A DNA stretch of 32,087 bases from Caryophanales bacterium UBA3668 (GCA_002373085.1 DFJP01000036.1:1-32087); one strand, 5' to 3'. Numbered from the stretch's first letter, positions 1 through 9,028 are shown. Translations and numbers: made by a program. The notes: generated by a model from the letters alone, not told the origin.

Positions 1-9
1 AAAAAAGAG

Positions 10-85
10 TGGCGGACCAGACGGGAATCGAACCCGCGATCTTCTCCGTGACAGGGAGACATGTTAACCGCTACACCACTGGTCC
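10..85 (-). tRNA. tRNA-Asp (GTC anticodon)
   Basis: Read on the minus strand this folds as a complete 76-nt tRNA. The acceptor stem pairs GGACCAG with CTGGTCC, followed by discriminator G and an encoded CCA. The anticodon loop CTGTCAC carries GTC (Asp), and the T arm GCGGGTTCGATTCCCGT is canonical. A short T run (CTCTTTTTT) follows the CCA and could end the transcript. Confidence 0.96.
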
Positions 86-96
86 TTTTTGCCTAT

Positions 97-124
97 ATAT
101 TATTACAAGAACTCTACATGTAAA
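97..124 (-). promoter_or_regulatory. Candidate promoter of tRNA-Asp
   Basis: On the minus strand TTTACA (119-124) is 16 bp from TAATAT (97-102). This would start RNA near 91, a few bases before the mature tRNA 5' end. The hexamers are reasonable but the region is AT-rich, so chance matches are likely. Confidence 0.4.
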
Positions 125-190
125 TCAAGCAATTTCTCAAAAAAATATTATTTTGTCGGATTTTCCATAATATATTTATATATTAATAGG

Positions 191-224
191 CAAAACAAAA
201 AGGGAGAATGATTTCATCCTCCCT
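191..224 (-). terminator. Terminator of the feo operon
   Basis: The RNA AGGGAGGATG-AAAT-CATTCTCCCT forms a 10-bp stem with one G-U pair. It is followed by TTTTTGTTTTG and lies 8 nt after the stop of the last feo gene. Confidence 0.9.
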
Positions 225-231
225 CTTAAAT

Positions 232-414
232 TTATTTTCTTAGCTCTTCAAGGGCTGCTTTGCAAGCTTCGCAACTTCCGCAATGAGCGCAGTTGCCACT
301 ACACTTTCCTGAGCAGCTCTTTTTGCTTTTCTTACCTGGAAAGAAATGGAAGAAAAACACAACAGCGACAAAGGATATCATGACAACAATAACAACTATT
401 TCCCACCACTGCAT
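232..414 (-). CDS. FeoB-associated Cys-rich membrane protein
   Basis: This 60-residue protein has one N-terminal membrane helix (about residues 4-24), a basic stretch (GKKSKK), and then a Cys-rich tail with cysteines spaced as C-SGKC-SGNC-AHC-GSC-EAC, ending in a short charged helix. That layout matches the FeoB_associated family (PF12669), whose members sit next to feoB and are thought to help ferrous-iron uptake, probably by binding metal at the cytoplasmic face; the biochemical role is not settled. It is the last gene of the feo operon, 23 nt after feoB and just before the terminator. The ATG has a clear AGGAGA ribosome site. Confidence 0.88.
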   Translation of the reverse strand: MQWWEIVVIVVMISFVAVVFFFHFFPGKKSKKSCSGKCSGNCAHCGSCEACKAALEELRK

Positions 415-437
415 ATGTTTTCTCCTTTCTTTAGAAA

Positions 438-2780
438 TTAAGCATTAGTAGCTAAGTTAGCTTTTTTATGTCTATTGGAGACAACAATACCAGCGGCAAT
501 AATTGCACCTGCAATAGCAGCGAGTACTGGGTATCCAACTCCTGGTAAAGTTCTGCATAAGTACATAACCCAGTAGCAAACTAAGGCTGCTCCATAGGAC
601 ATTGCAAACCACCATAATAAGGTGAGCCAGAATTCTTTACCTTTTTGTTCACCAAATGCAGCGCCGATTGCGGCAAAGCAAGGAATGGTGAATAAGTTAT
701 ATAATGCGAAGGAATAGACACCTTCGACTGATAAAGCAATGGTATCTTCGGTTAATCCGAGAACTTCCATTGTTGCAACAACGTCTTCTTTAGCGATCAA
801 GCCAGTTAATGTGGAAACAGAATATTTCCAGCCTTCACCTTGTGACCAACCATAGACATTTGCCCATCCACCTTCAAGAGGTGCAATTGGGTAGAAGAAG
901 TATGTAAATACTCTTCCTAAGTCCGCTAAGATGGATTGTTCAATATCAACCATGCCTAAGCTGAGGTTCCAGTTAAATGAAGATAAGAACCAAATGACGA
1001 TAGTACTGGCAGCGATAATGGTACCAGCTTTAAACACATAGTGTTTTAATTTTTCCCATAAGTGAGCACCAACGTTTCTTGCTTGAGGTAGATGGTAAGC
1101 AGGTAACTCCATGATGAATGGAGAAACATATTGGTCTTTTGAGAAAAGTTTCATGAATAATGCGAAGATGATTGCAGCAGCAATACCCATTAAGTAAATG
1201 GAGAAGACGAAGAAACCGCCATCAAATCCAGCATATGCACCAACTGCTGCTAAAAGTGCCCAAATTGGAGCTTTAGCGCCACAGCTGAAGCAAGTCATAA
1301 GTCGAATAGTACGATTCTTTTCACGAGAATCTTCTAAGGTTCTGGTTGCCATAATTGCAGGAACGGAACAACCAAAGCCAGTTAACATAGGGATAAAGGC
1401 TTTTCCAGATAAACCGAATCTTCTAAATGCTCTATCGAGAATAAAAGCGATACGAGCCATATATCCACTATCTTCAAGAATAGCAATGAATAAGAATAAG
1501 ATCATGATTTGTGGGATGAAGCTTAATACTGCATCTAAACCAGTAAATAAACCATCGCACATTAATGAGGCAAACCAATTGTCTGCTAAGCCAACTCCTT
1601 CAAAGCCAGCACGCATTGCGTCAATTAGTGAGCCTGTACAGAATCCAAATAAGCTTTGTAGCCATACGCCTATAGAAGGAACGCCATTCATAGCTTCTAA
1701 TTCTTCTACCGGGGTAGTAAAGGCACAAGATAAGAATCTAATTGCGCCTGGATCTGTAATGAGTTCAAAGTCATCAAATGGAATACCATTTGCTAAAGCA
1801 GAAAGTCTTCCGATGAAGAGGATATCTTCCGAGAATGTAACGTGGAAGATAATGAACATGATGATAACAAAGATTGGTAAAGCGAAGATTCTATGAGTTA
1901 AGACTTTGTCGATTTTGTCAGAGGTAGTTAATCTTTCTTTAATATCTTTGTCTTTTTTGTTTTTCTTTTCGTTTTTAGCGACTTCTTTTTTTGCTCTTAT
2001 GAGAGCACTTGCGTAATGCTTAGCGATATATGTATATCTTGCATCAGCAATTAAAGCTTCGAAGTCATCACCGAAGTTTTCATCTTGATGGCTTTCTTTA
2101 TATTCTTTAACCATCGGGATTAAATCTGGGTGCATTTCAGTTTCAATCTCATCTAATTCCGCGAGCTTAACTGCGTGGAATAATGGATTTTCAACATTCT
2201 TGCCTTTAAAGGCAATTCTGATGTCGTTAATGAGATGAGCAAGTTCTTTATGTTCAATAACTGTCTTGCCTTCTCTTGGGTTGGCGCTTGCTTTATAAGC
2301 TTCCGCCATTAAGGTGTCTAAGTTTTCTTCTTTTAAAGCAGAAATCTCAACAACTGGAACTCCTAAGCTTTCACTTAATTGTTTGGCGTTAATAATGTCA
2401 CCGTTTTTTCTAACGATATCGCTCATATTTAAGGCAACAACTACTGGAACATCAATTTCTAAGAGTTGGGTTGTTAAATATAAGTTTCTTTCTAAGTTAG
2501 TGGCATCAACAACGTTGATGACACATCCAGGTTTCTCATCTAAGATATAGTTTCTTGAGATGACTTCTTCTGGTGTGTATGGTGATAAAGAGTAGATACC
2601 TGGAAGGTCAATAATGTGAATTGGTCTTTCAAGTTTTTTATAAGTTCCTTCTCTTTTATCAACAGTAACTCCTGGCCAGTTTCCAACGTGTGCGGTAGAT
2701 CCAGTTAATGAGTTAAATAATGTGGTTTTACCTGAGTTAGGATTACCCGCTAAAGCAACTGTAAGTTTTTCTTCTTTCAT
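438..2780 (-). CDS. feoB: Ferrous iron transport protein B (GTPase-permease)
   Basis: FeoB is the inner-membrane Fe(II) permease with an N-terminal G domain. The sequence shows the P-loop GNPNSGKT (residues 12-19), the switch I Thr in NWPGVTV, DLPG (58-61), and the guanine-specifying NMSD (118-121). A helical regulatory segment and a Lys-rich linker (near 280) follow, then the membrane part with two Gate-type regions, including the Cys-containing GFGCSVPAI and FSCGAKAPI motifs. The length is 780 residues, normal for the family. The ATG at 2778-2780 is preferred to an upstream in-frame start at 2825: it begins at MKEEKLTVALAGNP, has a GGAAG site upstream and follows the feoA stop by one base. 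The longer start would overlap feoA by 44 nt. Confidence 0.96.
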   Translation of the reverse strand: MKEEKLTVALAGNPNSGKTTLFNSLTGSTAHVGNWPGVTVDKREGTYKKLERPIHIIDLPGIYSLSPYTPEEVISRNYILDEKPGCVINVVDATNLERNLYLTTQLLEIDVPVVVALNMSDIVRKNGDIINAKQLSESLGVPVVEISALKEENLDTLMAEAYKASANPREGKTVIEHKELAHLINDIRIAFKGKNVENPLFHAVKLAELDEIETEMHPDLIPMVKEYKESHQDENFGDDFEALIADARYTYIAKHYASALIRAKKEVAKNEKKNKKDKDIKERLTTSDKIDKVLTHRIFALPIFVIIMFIIFHVTFSEDILFIGRLSALANGIPFDDFELITDPGAIRFLSCAFTTPVEELEAMNGVPSIGVWLQSLFGFCTGSLIDAMRAGFEGVGLADNWFASLMCDGLFTGLDAVLSFIPQIMILFLFIAILEDSGYMARIAFILDRAFRRFGLSGKAFIPMLTGFGCSVPAIMATRTLEDSREKNRTIRLMTCFSCGAKAPIWALLAAVGAYAGFDGGFFVFSIYLMGIAAAIIFALFMKLFSKDQYVSPFIMELPAYHLPQARNVGAHLWEKLKHYVFKAGTIIAASTIVIWFLSSFNWNLSLGMVDIEQSILADLGRVFTYFFYPIAPLEGGWANVYGWSQGEGWKYSVSTLTGLIAKEDVVATMEVLGLTEDTIALSVEGVYSFALYNLFTIPCFAAIGAAFGEQKGKEFWLTLLWWFAMSYGAALVCYWVMYLCRTLPGVGYPVLAAIAGAIIAAGIVVSNRHKKANLATNA

Positions 2781-2781
2781 A

Positions 2782-3033
2782 TTACTTTGCTTCTTCCTTT
2801 CTTTCAGGGATTTCAACAATAACAAGATTGGCTTCAGCTTTTCTTAAAGTAAGCTCGTAACCACGAACGGTTACCTCGATAGGATCGCCTAAAGGTGCTT
2901 TCTTTCTTAAATAAACTTCAGCGCCTGGGGTAATACCCATGTCGAGTAGACGGTGACGGAATTTACCTTCTCCTTCTACTTTTTTGATAAGGCCAGTCTC
3001 GCCTTTTAATAATTGGTCTAGTTTAATTAGCAT
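2782..3033 (-). CDS. feoA: FeoA domain protein (second copy)
   Basis: This is an 83-residue SH3-like FeoA protein, a small cytoplasmic partner of FeoB in Fe(II) uptake. Family hallmarks are HRLLDMGITPGAEV, the APLGDPIEV loop and GYELTLRKAEANLVIVE. It ends one base before feoB begins and starts 14 nt after the first feoA-like gene, so the three are almost certainly co-transcribed and translated in series. It is the more canonical of the two copies and the better candidate for the working FeoB partner. Confidence 0.93.
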   Translation of the reverse strand: MLIKLDQLLKGETGLIKKVEGEGKFRHRLLDMGITPGAEVYLRKKAPLGDPIEVTVRGYELTLRKAEANLVIVEIPERKEEAK

Positions 3034-3047
3034 AAATTCCTCCCTTC

Positions 3048-3260
3048 TTACGCTACTAGAATCTTTCTAGCAATGTCGCTATTTAGTCCAAGGCGCACAC
3101 CCTTAACGATACAGATGACATTGCCACCGTGAGTGGAGATAATAGAAATCTTTCCACCGATAACTACTCCTAGTGATTCAAGATGTTTCTTTGTTTTTTC
3201 ATCAACAAGAACCTTTTTGATTGTTAATTCGGTGTCAAGTGGTGCAATAACGATTGGCAT
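3048..3260 (-). CDS. feoA: FeoA domain protein (first copy)
   Basis: This 70-residue FeoA-type protein opens the operon. It has the core KKHLESLGVVIGGKISII, then GGNVICIVKGVRLGLNSDIARKI. It is divergent from the second copy (no APLGDP loop), so the two probably do different jobs; paired FeoA proteins are known from other Bacillota. The start is set by the ribosome site: AGGAGG (3270-3275) lies 9 nt from the ATG at 3258-3260, but only 3 nt from the upstream in-frame ATG at 3264-3266, so the shorter MPIVIAPLD start is preferred. Confidence 0.9.
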   Translation of the reverse strand: MPIVIAPLDTELTIKKVLVDEKTKKHLESLGVVIGGKISIISTHGGNVICIVKGVRLGLNSDIARKILVA

Positions 3261-3276
3261 ATTCATTTACCTCCTA

Positions 3277-3292
3277 GTTAGTCTACACTAAC
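3277..3292. promoter_or_regulatory. Operator-like palindrome 1 of the feo operon
   Basis: GTTAGTCTACACTAAC is a near-perfect 16-bp palindrome with half-sites GTTAG/CTAAC. It lies in the 5' UTR just before the ribosome site of the first gene and matches palindrome 2 in the pattern GTTAG-N6-CTAAC. Confidence 0.6.
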
Positions 3293-3322
3293 AGTCTCAC
3301 ATTAATAATAGTCACATCTAAG

Positions 3323-3338
3323 GTTAGACATGACTAAC
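3323..3338. promoter_or_regulatory. Operator-like palindrome 2 at the feo start site
   Basis: GTTAGACATGACTAAC has the same GTTAG-N6-CTAAC form as palindrome 1, 46 bp centre to centre. With the -10 at 3346-3351, transcription should start near 3339. The site therefore covers about +1 to +16, a typical place for repression. The half-sites resemble the TTAG..CTAA core of DtxR-family boxes; that regulator assignment is inference. Confidence 0.65.
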
Positions 3339-3345
3339 TAGTATT

Positions 3346-3373
3346 ATTATAAGAAGATAAGTAACTTAGTCAA
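3346..3373 (-). promoter_or_regulatory. Promoter of the feo operon
   Basis: On the minus strand TTGACT (3368-3373), a 16-bp spacer and TATAAT (3346-3351) make a strong vegetative promoter. An 18-bp AT-only palindrome (3372-3389) abuts its upstream edge and may serve as the end of the cls transcript. Confidence 0.75.
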
Positions 3374-3391
3374 TAATAAATTTATTATTTT

Positions 3392-4930
3392 TTATAATAG
3401 TTGTGCGAAAACTTTCATAATCGCACATAAAAATCCAGTGAAAACACTAATCTCAGCTTTTTCTTTGCTGACTAGTTCGCTATGGTCATAGCAATCAATT
3501 AAATCATCTTCAACTTCTTTAACTGCTTCATCATCGATGAAGATTGCGCCACATTCAAAATGGTGAATTAAGCTACGGTAATCCATATTAATTGTGCCAA
3601 CAAAGGCAATCTTGCCATCAACAACGATAGACTTTTGATGATTAAATCCTTCGTTATACGTATAGACTTTGATACCAGCTTTAATTAATTCCTTAAAATA
3701 AGAAGTCGCTAATTTATAAACTGCTCCTTTATCAGGAATGCCCGGAAGAAGGATTCTTACATCAATTCCACGATATCCTGCTCTAATAATCGAAGACTTT
3801 AAATTCTCTGTAGGAATGAAATAAGGTGTACAAATATAGACGCGTTCTTTCGCGTTTTCAATCATATTAACAAAGGTTGCTTCTCCTGCTTCTTGAGCGA
3901 TAAATGGCGCTGGTCCATCTCCAAAAGGAGTTACTAAAGCATTCTCTTTATATTTTTGATAATCGTAGATTAAGTATTTGTCATAGTCTGATAATTGGTT
4001 TTGACATAAGTCAAACATTGATAAGAAAAGGAAGATTAAATTTTTAATTGCTGGACCTTCGATTTTAATCATTGCATCTTTCCAATAGCCAAATCTCACG
4101 ATGTCGTTAGCGTATTCATCAGCGAGATTCATTCCTCCAGTAAATGCTTCCTTATGGTCGATAATTGCAATCTTTCGATGATCACGGTTATTGAAAATAC
4201 CAGAAAGAAGAGGAATGAATGGATTAAATCTATAACATTTAATACCTTCTTTTCTTAATTGATTTGGATAAACACTATGGAGGAGACCAGCGCATCCGAT
4301 ATCATCGTAAAGTAGACGCACTTCAACGCCTTCCTTAGCTTTTTTAACTAAGACGTCATGGATTTGAGTCCACTCCTTGCCTCGATCAATGATAAAAAAT
4401 TCAAGGAAGATAAACTCTTTTGCGCTTTTTAATTCTTCAATAAAATGTGGGAACCATTCTTCTCCACTTTTGTAATAGGAAACTTTGTTTCCATAAGTTG
4501 GAGTGCTTTTCATTGCATGAGCAAGATATTCAAATGGTGTCTTATATGGATTATTGCTCTTTTTTAGTAACTCTAAATCGAGTGAATCTTGTGGGAAATA
4601 CTCTAAAGAGAGTTTGTTAATACTTTTAACGATTTTCTTATATTTTGGCTTTAAGCCATGGTTTGCAAAGAAGGCGTATAGTAAAGAACCTACCAAAGGT
4701 AAGGCTAAAACAACAATAACCCATGGCATTTTCATATCCGCTGTTCCTTTACGGTTAATAACAAGCATGAAAACAATTATGTGAATCAAAGCAAATTCAA
4801 TAATAAATGGCCACCAGGCTTGAATCATAATGACCGCTAAAGCGATAATTGCCCCGATTTGAATCAAGATTAAAAGAAGCATTAATGCCATTCTGGAGAA
4901 TATCTTTTTTAAAACCTTGATAAACGTCAT
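3392..4930 (-). CDS. cls: Cardiolipin synthase (phospholipase D superfamily)
   Basis: This membrane enzyme joins two phosphatidylglycerols into cardiolipin. The 512-residue length and layout are standard. Hydrophobic segments lie at about 14-36, 40-58 and 68-90 (PLDc_N region), followed by two PLD domains. The two HKD catalytic motifs are intact: HRKIAIID (H251, K253, D258) with a GG after it, and HQKSIVVD (H431, K433, D438). It lies 57 nt after the GH13 gene with no clear terminator between them, so read-through from the glycosidases is possible. A weak AGG site precedes the ATG. Confidence 0.93.
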   Translation of the reverse strand: MTFIKVLKKIFSRMALMLLLILIQIGAIIALAVIMIQAWWPFIIEFALIHIIVFMLVINRKGTADMKMPWVIVVLALPLVGSLLYAFFANHGLKPKYKKIVKSINKLSLEYFPQDSLDLELLKKSNNPYKTPFEYLAHAMKSTPTYGNKVSYYKSGEEWFPHFIEELKSAKEFIFLEFFIIDRGKEWTQIHDVLVKKAKEGVEVRLLYDDIGCAGLLHSVYPNQLRKEGIKCYRFNPFIPLLSGIFNNRDHRKIAIIDHKEAFTGGMNLADEYANDIVRFGYWKDAMIKIEGPAIKNLIFLFLSMFDLCQNQLSDYDKYLIYDYQKYKENALVTPFGDGPAPFIAQEAGEATFVNMIENAKERVYICTPYFIPTENLKSSIIRAGYRGIDVRILLPGIPDKGAVYKLATSYFKELIKAGIKVYTYNEGFNHQKSIVVDGKIAFVGTINMDYRSLIHHFECGAIFIDDEAVKEVEDDLIDCYDHSELVSKEKAEISVFTGFLCAIMKVFAQLL

Positions 4931-4987
4931 TTTATGAAACCTAATAACAATTCTAATTCTTTAAGTGTAAATTTTAATAGCAAAATT

Positions 4988-6652
4988 CTATTTCTTGTTG
5001 ATGAGATAGACTCTTACTTCAAATGGTTGAAGAGTTTTTTTATGTTTCTCATAATTTGTAATTTTAATATCTGAATCACGTAAGTGCTCAAGATATTTAA
5101 ATTTTCTTGGTTTGTCTGAGAAGCTAGAGATGACCACTGCTTTTTCGCTTTCGTTTTCTCTAACATAAGCAAAAATATGTGGATTATTGAGTGCAATCAT
5201 TTTAAATGATCCGTCAGCGATAACTTGGTGTTCTTTTTTAAACTTAATCATTTCTTGGTAGAAATAATAAAGTGAGTTTTTATCTTCTAATGCATTTTTA
5301 ACATTAACGATGTCTTTATCTTTATTAACCCTAATCCAAGGTTCTACTTTGGAGAAACCACCAAATTCACTATCATCCCAAATCATTGGGGTTCTTGCAT
5401 TGTCTCGAGAAACATCAAAGATGATTTGTTGCATTTTCTTCTTTGGTAAAGGTATCTTATCTAAGATTCCTTTGATATTGTGTGATTCAACATCTTTAAT
5501 CTCATCCATTGATTTGAAATGAGCGTTTCTCATTCCAATCTCTTGTCCTTGATAAATAAATGGGGTGCCTTTAAGGAAGAAATAAGCAGCACCTAAAGCT
5601 TTTGAAGAGTTAATATTTCCTTCAACTGTTCCAAATCTTCCAACGCTTCTTCTTTGGTCATGGTTCTCTATAAATAGAGAATTCCATCCTTTTCCCTCTA
5701 AAGAAACTTGCTGTTTATTTAGTCTCTTCTTAAATCTAGTTAGTTTGAATTTTCTATAGAAATATTTCACTCCTCCGATATTATCTGAATCAGTGTGAGA
5801 GAAATTAAAAATCATATCTAGTTCTTCTCTAGAAGGATCGGTAAGACTAATATTCACTTTTGAAGTCGCCATTACAGCTTCTCCAACAGTCATGCAGTCA
5901 TAATTAGCGTAAACATCTCTATAGAGTTCATGGAGATATTCGTGTAAACGTGGTCCGTTAATATAAGCATCACTACCAGTTAAAGCAAGTTTTGGGAATC
6001 TTGATTTGAAATCTTGTTTCTTGCTGATGAGATTAATAACGTCACATCTAAAACCATCCACTCCTAAGTCTAACCAGAATCTTAAGATATTTTTAATATC
6101 TTCTCTTAGTTTTGGGTTTTCCCAATTTAAATCAGGTTGTTCTTTAGTGAACAAATGGAGATACCATTCATCAGTTCCTTCAATTCTTGTCCACGCTCCT
6201 TCACCGAAAAAGCCTTTCCAGTTGTTAGGAGGTTTCTTTCCGTTTTTCTTCCCTTTTCTAATGTAGTAATAATCTCGATACGGAGAATTTTTGTCTTTGA
6301 TAGCGTCGATAAACCATTTGTGTTTATCAGAAGTATGATTCACAACAAGATCCATAATGAGGCGAATCCCTCTTTTATGCATCTCCGTTATCATTTTTTT
6401 GCAATCATCCATATTGCCGAAAGGTGGATAGATATCAGTGTAATTAGAAATATCGTATCCATTATCTTTTTGAGGAGAATCGTAAATTGGAGATAACCAT
6501 ACACAGTTAACTCCGAGTTCTTTTAAATAATCTAGTTTAGAGATAATGCCATTAATATCCCCTAAACCATCGTTATTAGTGTCGCAGAAACTACGTGGAT
6601 AAATTTGGTATATGACTGCGTTTTTATACCAGTTTGTGTGTTTATTATTCAT
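4988..6652 (-). CDS. GH13 alpha-glucosidase (oligo-1,6-glucosidase type)
   Basis: This 554-residue cytoplasmic glycoside hydrolase is of the GH13_31 type. Visible elements are the DTNNDGLGD calcium-type loop (24-32), DLVVNH (101-106), nucleophile D204 in GFRCDVIN, acid/base E258 in TVGEA and transition-state D332 in ENHDQ. The Val after the nucleophile (V205) is the residue that in this family goes with alpha-1,6 specificity; alpha-1,4 enzymes tend to have Ala, Gly or Thr. It probably releases glucose from isomaltose-like or short alpha-glucans. Trehalose-6-phosphate hydrolase or sucrase activity cannot be excluded. The start has a GAGGAG site and overlaps the end of the GH36 gene by 8 nt, so the two are coupled. 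Confidence 0.9.
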   Translation of the reverse strand: MNNKHTNWYKNAVIYQIYPRSFCDTNNDGLGDINGIISKLDYLKELGVNCVWLSPIYDSPQKDNGYDISNYTDIYPPFGNMDDCKKMITEMHKRGIRLIMDLVVNHTSDKHKWFIDAIKDKNSPYRDYYYIRKGKKNGKKPPNNWKGFFGEGAWTRIEGTDEWYLHLFTKEQPDLNWENPKLREDIKNILRFWLDLGVDGFRCDVINLISKKQDFKSRFPKLALTGSDAYINGPRLHEYLHELYRDVYANYDCMTVGEAVMATSKVNISLTDPSREELDMIFNFSHTDSDNIGGVKYFYRKFKLTRFKKRLNKQQVSLEGKGWNSLFIENHDQRRSVGRFGTVEGNINSSKALGAAYFFLKGTPFIYQGQEIGMRNAHFKSMDEIKDVESHNIKGILDKIPLPKKKMQQIIFDVSRDNARTPMIWDDSEFGGFSKVEPWIRVNKDKDIVNVKNALEDKNSLYYFYQEMIKFKKEHQVIADGSFKMIALNNPHIFAYVRENESEKAVVISSFSDKPRKFKYLEHLRDSDIKITNYEKHKKTLQPFEVRVYLINKK

Positions 6653-8975
6653 GTTTCTCCTCGATTATGTATAACCTACTACCAAAGTCTCTTAAAATTC
6701 TAACTGATTCGTTAATTCCAGTCGCCGACCATTCAGGAGTTAAAATAACTCCGCTTCCATTAAGCGCACTTCCACTTACTTCGTAATGATCTTTTTCGCT
6801 TGGCATAGTAACAAACTTACTAGCGATATCAACAATCTTACCATTTGGATTAACGTGGATTGGCAAAATCATATTAACTAGTCCACCAAATTCTTTAATG
6901 TTATGTGGAACTTCTACGTTATTAACTGTGTAGAATTTATTTTGATCTAATTCATGAGTAGCCAAGATGCTTTCTTTTGGAAGCATAGATTGAAGTGAGG
7001 CAAATTCTCCAACAACACATTTGGTTTTTTCTTTGTTAGAAACTTGCCACATGATATGTCCATTGCTGGAATGGAGTTCATAGAACTCACCATATTGGAA
7101 TATGTCACGATATTTCTTATAGACTTCAATTAAAGCTTTGCATCTTTGTTTTTCAAATTTATTGAGTTCTGAGAAATTTAACTCATATCCAAGAATTCCA
7201 AAAGAGGCAACACTATATCTTGTGTCAATTGAGATTTCTCTTAATGTTTGATGATTATGTGAACAAGAAACATGGTTAGAGATTGTGGAAAGAGGATAGC
7301 CATATAAATAGCCTCTTTGAATTGATAATCTTTCATGCGCATCAGTGTCATCACTACTCCAGATTTGAGGCATATAGGAAAGGATGCCTAAATCAAAACG
7401 GTTTCCTCCACTCGCACAGCCTTCAAATAAGACGTGAGGATATTTCTCTGTTAAGGTTCTTATAACGCGATATAAACCGAGAATATATCTATGATAGAAT
7501 TCACCTACATTTTCTTCATCAGGTAAATCAGACATATGTCGATTCATATCCCATTTAACATATTCAATATGCGCCTCATCCAAGATCTTTGAGATGTTCT
7601 CAATGATATAGTCTTGAACTTCTACTTTGCTTAGATTAAGGAGGAGTTCATGACGTGATAAAGATGGATTAAGCTTTGTCGACTTAATCGCCCATTCTGG
7701 ATGGACACTATATAAATCGCTTTGAGGATTAACAGCTTCTGGTTCAAACCACAAACCGAATTTCATTCCGAGTTTGTTTACTTTCTTCGCTAATCCTTTT
7801 AAACCGCTTGGTAATTTCTTTTTATTGATGGAATAGTCACCTAGTCCATGACTATCATCGTTTCTAGTAGAGAACCATCCATCGTCTAAGACAAATAGTT
7901 CTGCCCCATATTCTTTTGCTTTCTTAGCAATATTAATAACTTTGGATTCGTTAAATTTGAAATAAGTTGCTTCCCAGTTATTAATAACTACAGGCCGAAG
8001 AGCCTCCTTCCACCTACTTGCGATCACATGTTCGTTAACGAACCTGTGCATATTACTTCTTGCTCCATTAATACCTTTATTAGAGAAAGTAAAGACCGCA
8101 TAAGGTGATTTAAATGATTCGTTTTCTTTTAATTCAAAATCAAAGCAGAATGGATTGATACCTGATTGAATTCTCACTAATCCATATGGGGTTAGTTCGA
8201 CCTCAGATATATGATTGCCACTATAAATGAGATTGAATATATAAACATCTCCGTTATCCAAAGATGCATCTTTATTCTTAATCAAGAATAATGGATTGAC
8301 TTTATGTGAAGAGAATCCAGTTCTTGATTCGTGGACAATTCTTCCAGGGACAAGCATTTGGTTAGCTTCATTCATTTCATTAGACCAACCACCGACAAAG
8401 TTCTTTAATTCGAATTCACGGTTAATTAAATCTAATTGCATTGATAATGCTTTTAAGACATGAACTGGAGTTTTGCCTTTATTAATAATAACCATGTTTC
8501 TTGCAATGACATTAGAGTCAAAGAAAGTAACATAATGGAGTTCAATTTCAATTTCATTAACACTATCTTCAAGATAAACAACTAATTCTTCATCGTGATC
8601 ATGTGGAGCAGGTAATTCTTCATTATCAAGTGGACTATTTTTAATCTCATATTTTTTATAAGAAAAATCAAATGTGTAACCACTTTTATCACTCTTAAGT
8701 AAGATAGGGGTGCTTCTATAATCTCCTTTATGTGGGAAAGAGAATTCAAGAAGAGCGTTATCCATCGCTAATTGGTCATTAATCTCTTCTTTATAGATTG
8801 TGGATGTTCCTTTCATGATTGAAGTTTTTTGCTTAATCGCTGAAATATCAAAATCCTTAATCTCGATTTTTTGACCAAAATAGTCATGTAAAATTAATCC
8901 TGTCTTATCGACGTGAAAAACATAGGATAAGTCTTGTGTGTTTAAAATAAACACCTCACCGTTTGAAATTGTCAT
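6645..8975 (-). CDS. GH36 alpha-galactosidase
   Basis: This 776-residue enzyme removes terminal alpha-galactose from raffinose-family sugars and galactomannan fragments. It has an N-terminal beta-sandwich (about 1-300), a TIM barrel (about 320-650) and a C-terminal beta domain. Family motifs are FVLDDGWF, KFGLWFEPEAV, YVKWDMNRH with nucleophile D476, EGCASGGNRFD, and SSDDTDA with acid/base D542. The 66-residue nucleophile-to-acid spacing matches that of the Lactobacillus MelA enzyme. No signal peptide is seen, so it is cytoplasmic and needs imported substrate; no sugar transporter is in the window. A CGGAGA site precedes the ATG. It is the first gene of a pair with the GH13 enzyme. Confidence 0.94.
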   Translation of the reverse strand: MTISNGEVFILNTQDLSYVFHVDKTGLILHDYFGQKIEIKDFDISAIKQKTSIMKGTSTIYKEEINDQLAMDNALLEFSFPHKGDYRSTPILLKSDKSGYTFDFSYKKYEIKNSPLDNEELPAPHDHDEELVVYLEDSVNEIEIELHYVTFFDSNVIARNMVIINKGKTPVHVLKALSMQLDLINREFELKNFVGGWSNEMNEANQMLVPGRIVHESRTGFSSHKVNPLFLIKNKDASLDNGDVYIFNLIYSGNHISEVELTPYGLVRIQSGINPFCFDFELKENESFKSPYAVFTFSNKGINGARSNMHRFVNEHVIASRWKEALRPVVINNWEATYFKFNESKVINIAKKAKEYGAELFVLDDGWFSTRNDDSHGLGDYSINKKKLPSGLKGLAKKVNKLGMKFGLWFEPEAVNPQSDLYSVHPEWAIKSTKLNPSLSRHELLLNLSKVEVQDYIIENISKILDEAHIEYVKWDMNRHMSDLPDEENVGEFYHRYILGLYRVIRTLTEKYPHVLFEGCASGGNRFDLGILSYMPQIWSSDDTDAHERLSIQRGYLYGYPLSTISNHVSCSHNHQTLREISIDTRYSVASFGILGYELNFSELNKFEKQRCKALIEVYKKYRDIFQYGEFYELHSSNGHIMWQVSNKEKTKCVVGEFASLQSMLPKESILATHELDQNKFYTVNNVEVPHNIKEFGGLVNMILPIHVNPNGKIVDIASKFVTMPSEKDHYEVSGSALNGSGVILTPEWSATGINESVRILRDFGSRLYIIEEKHE

Positions 8976-8991
8976 AGTTATTAATCTCCGA

Positions 8992-9009
8992 AATTATTAT
9001 ATAATAATT
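8992..9009. promoter_or_regulatory. Shared divergent -10 palindrome between GH36 and GH2
   Basis: AATTATTATATAATAATT is a perfect 18-bp palindrome. It holds TATAAT on both strands (plus 9000-9005, minus 8996-9001) in the 53-bp gap between two divergent glycosidase genes. On the minus side TTGTTA lies 16 bp upstream; the plus side lacks a clear -35. The two promoters overlap and should compete. Confidence 0.5.
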
Positions 9010-9028
9010 ACGAGGTTTAACAAAATAA

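Noticed and set aside
1198..1896. A 232-codon plus-strand ORF inside feoB
   Set aside because: It is an antisense shadow of feoB with no start signals and low-complexity composition.
2781..2825. Longer FeoB with 15 extra N-terminal residues
   Set aside because: It would overlap feoA by 44 nt and precede the conserved start of the G domain; the ATG at 2780 has a ribosome site and standard length.
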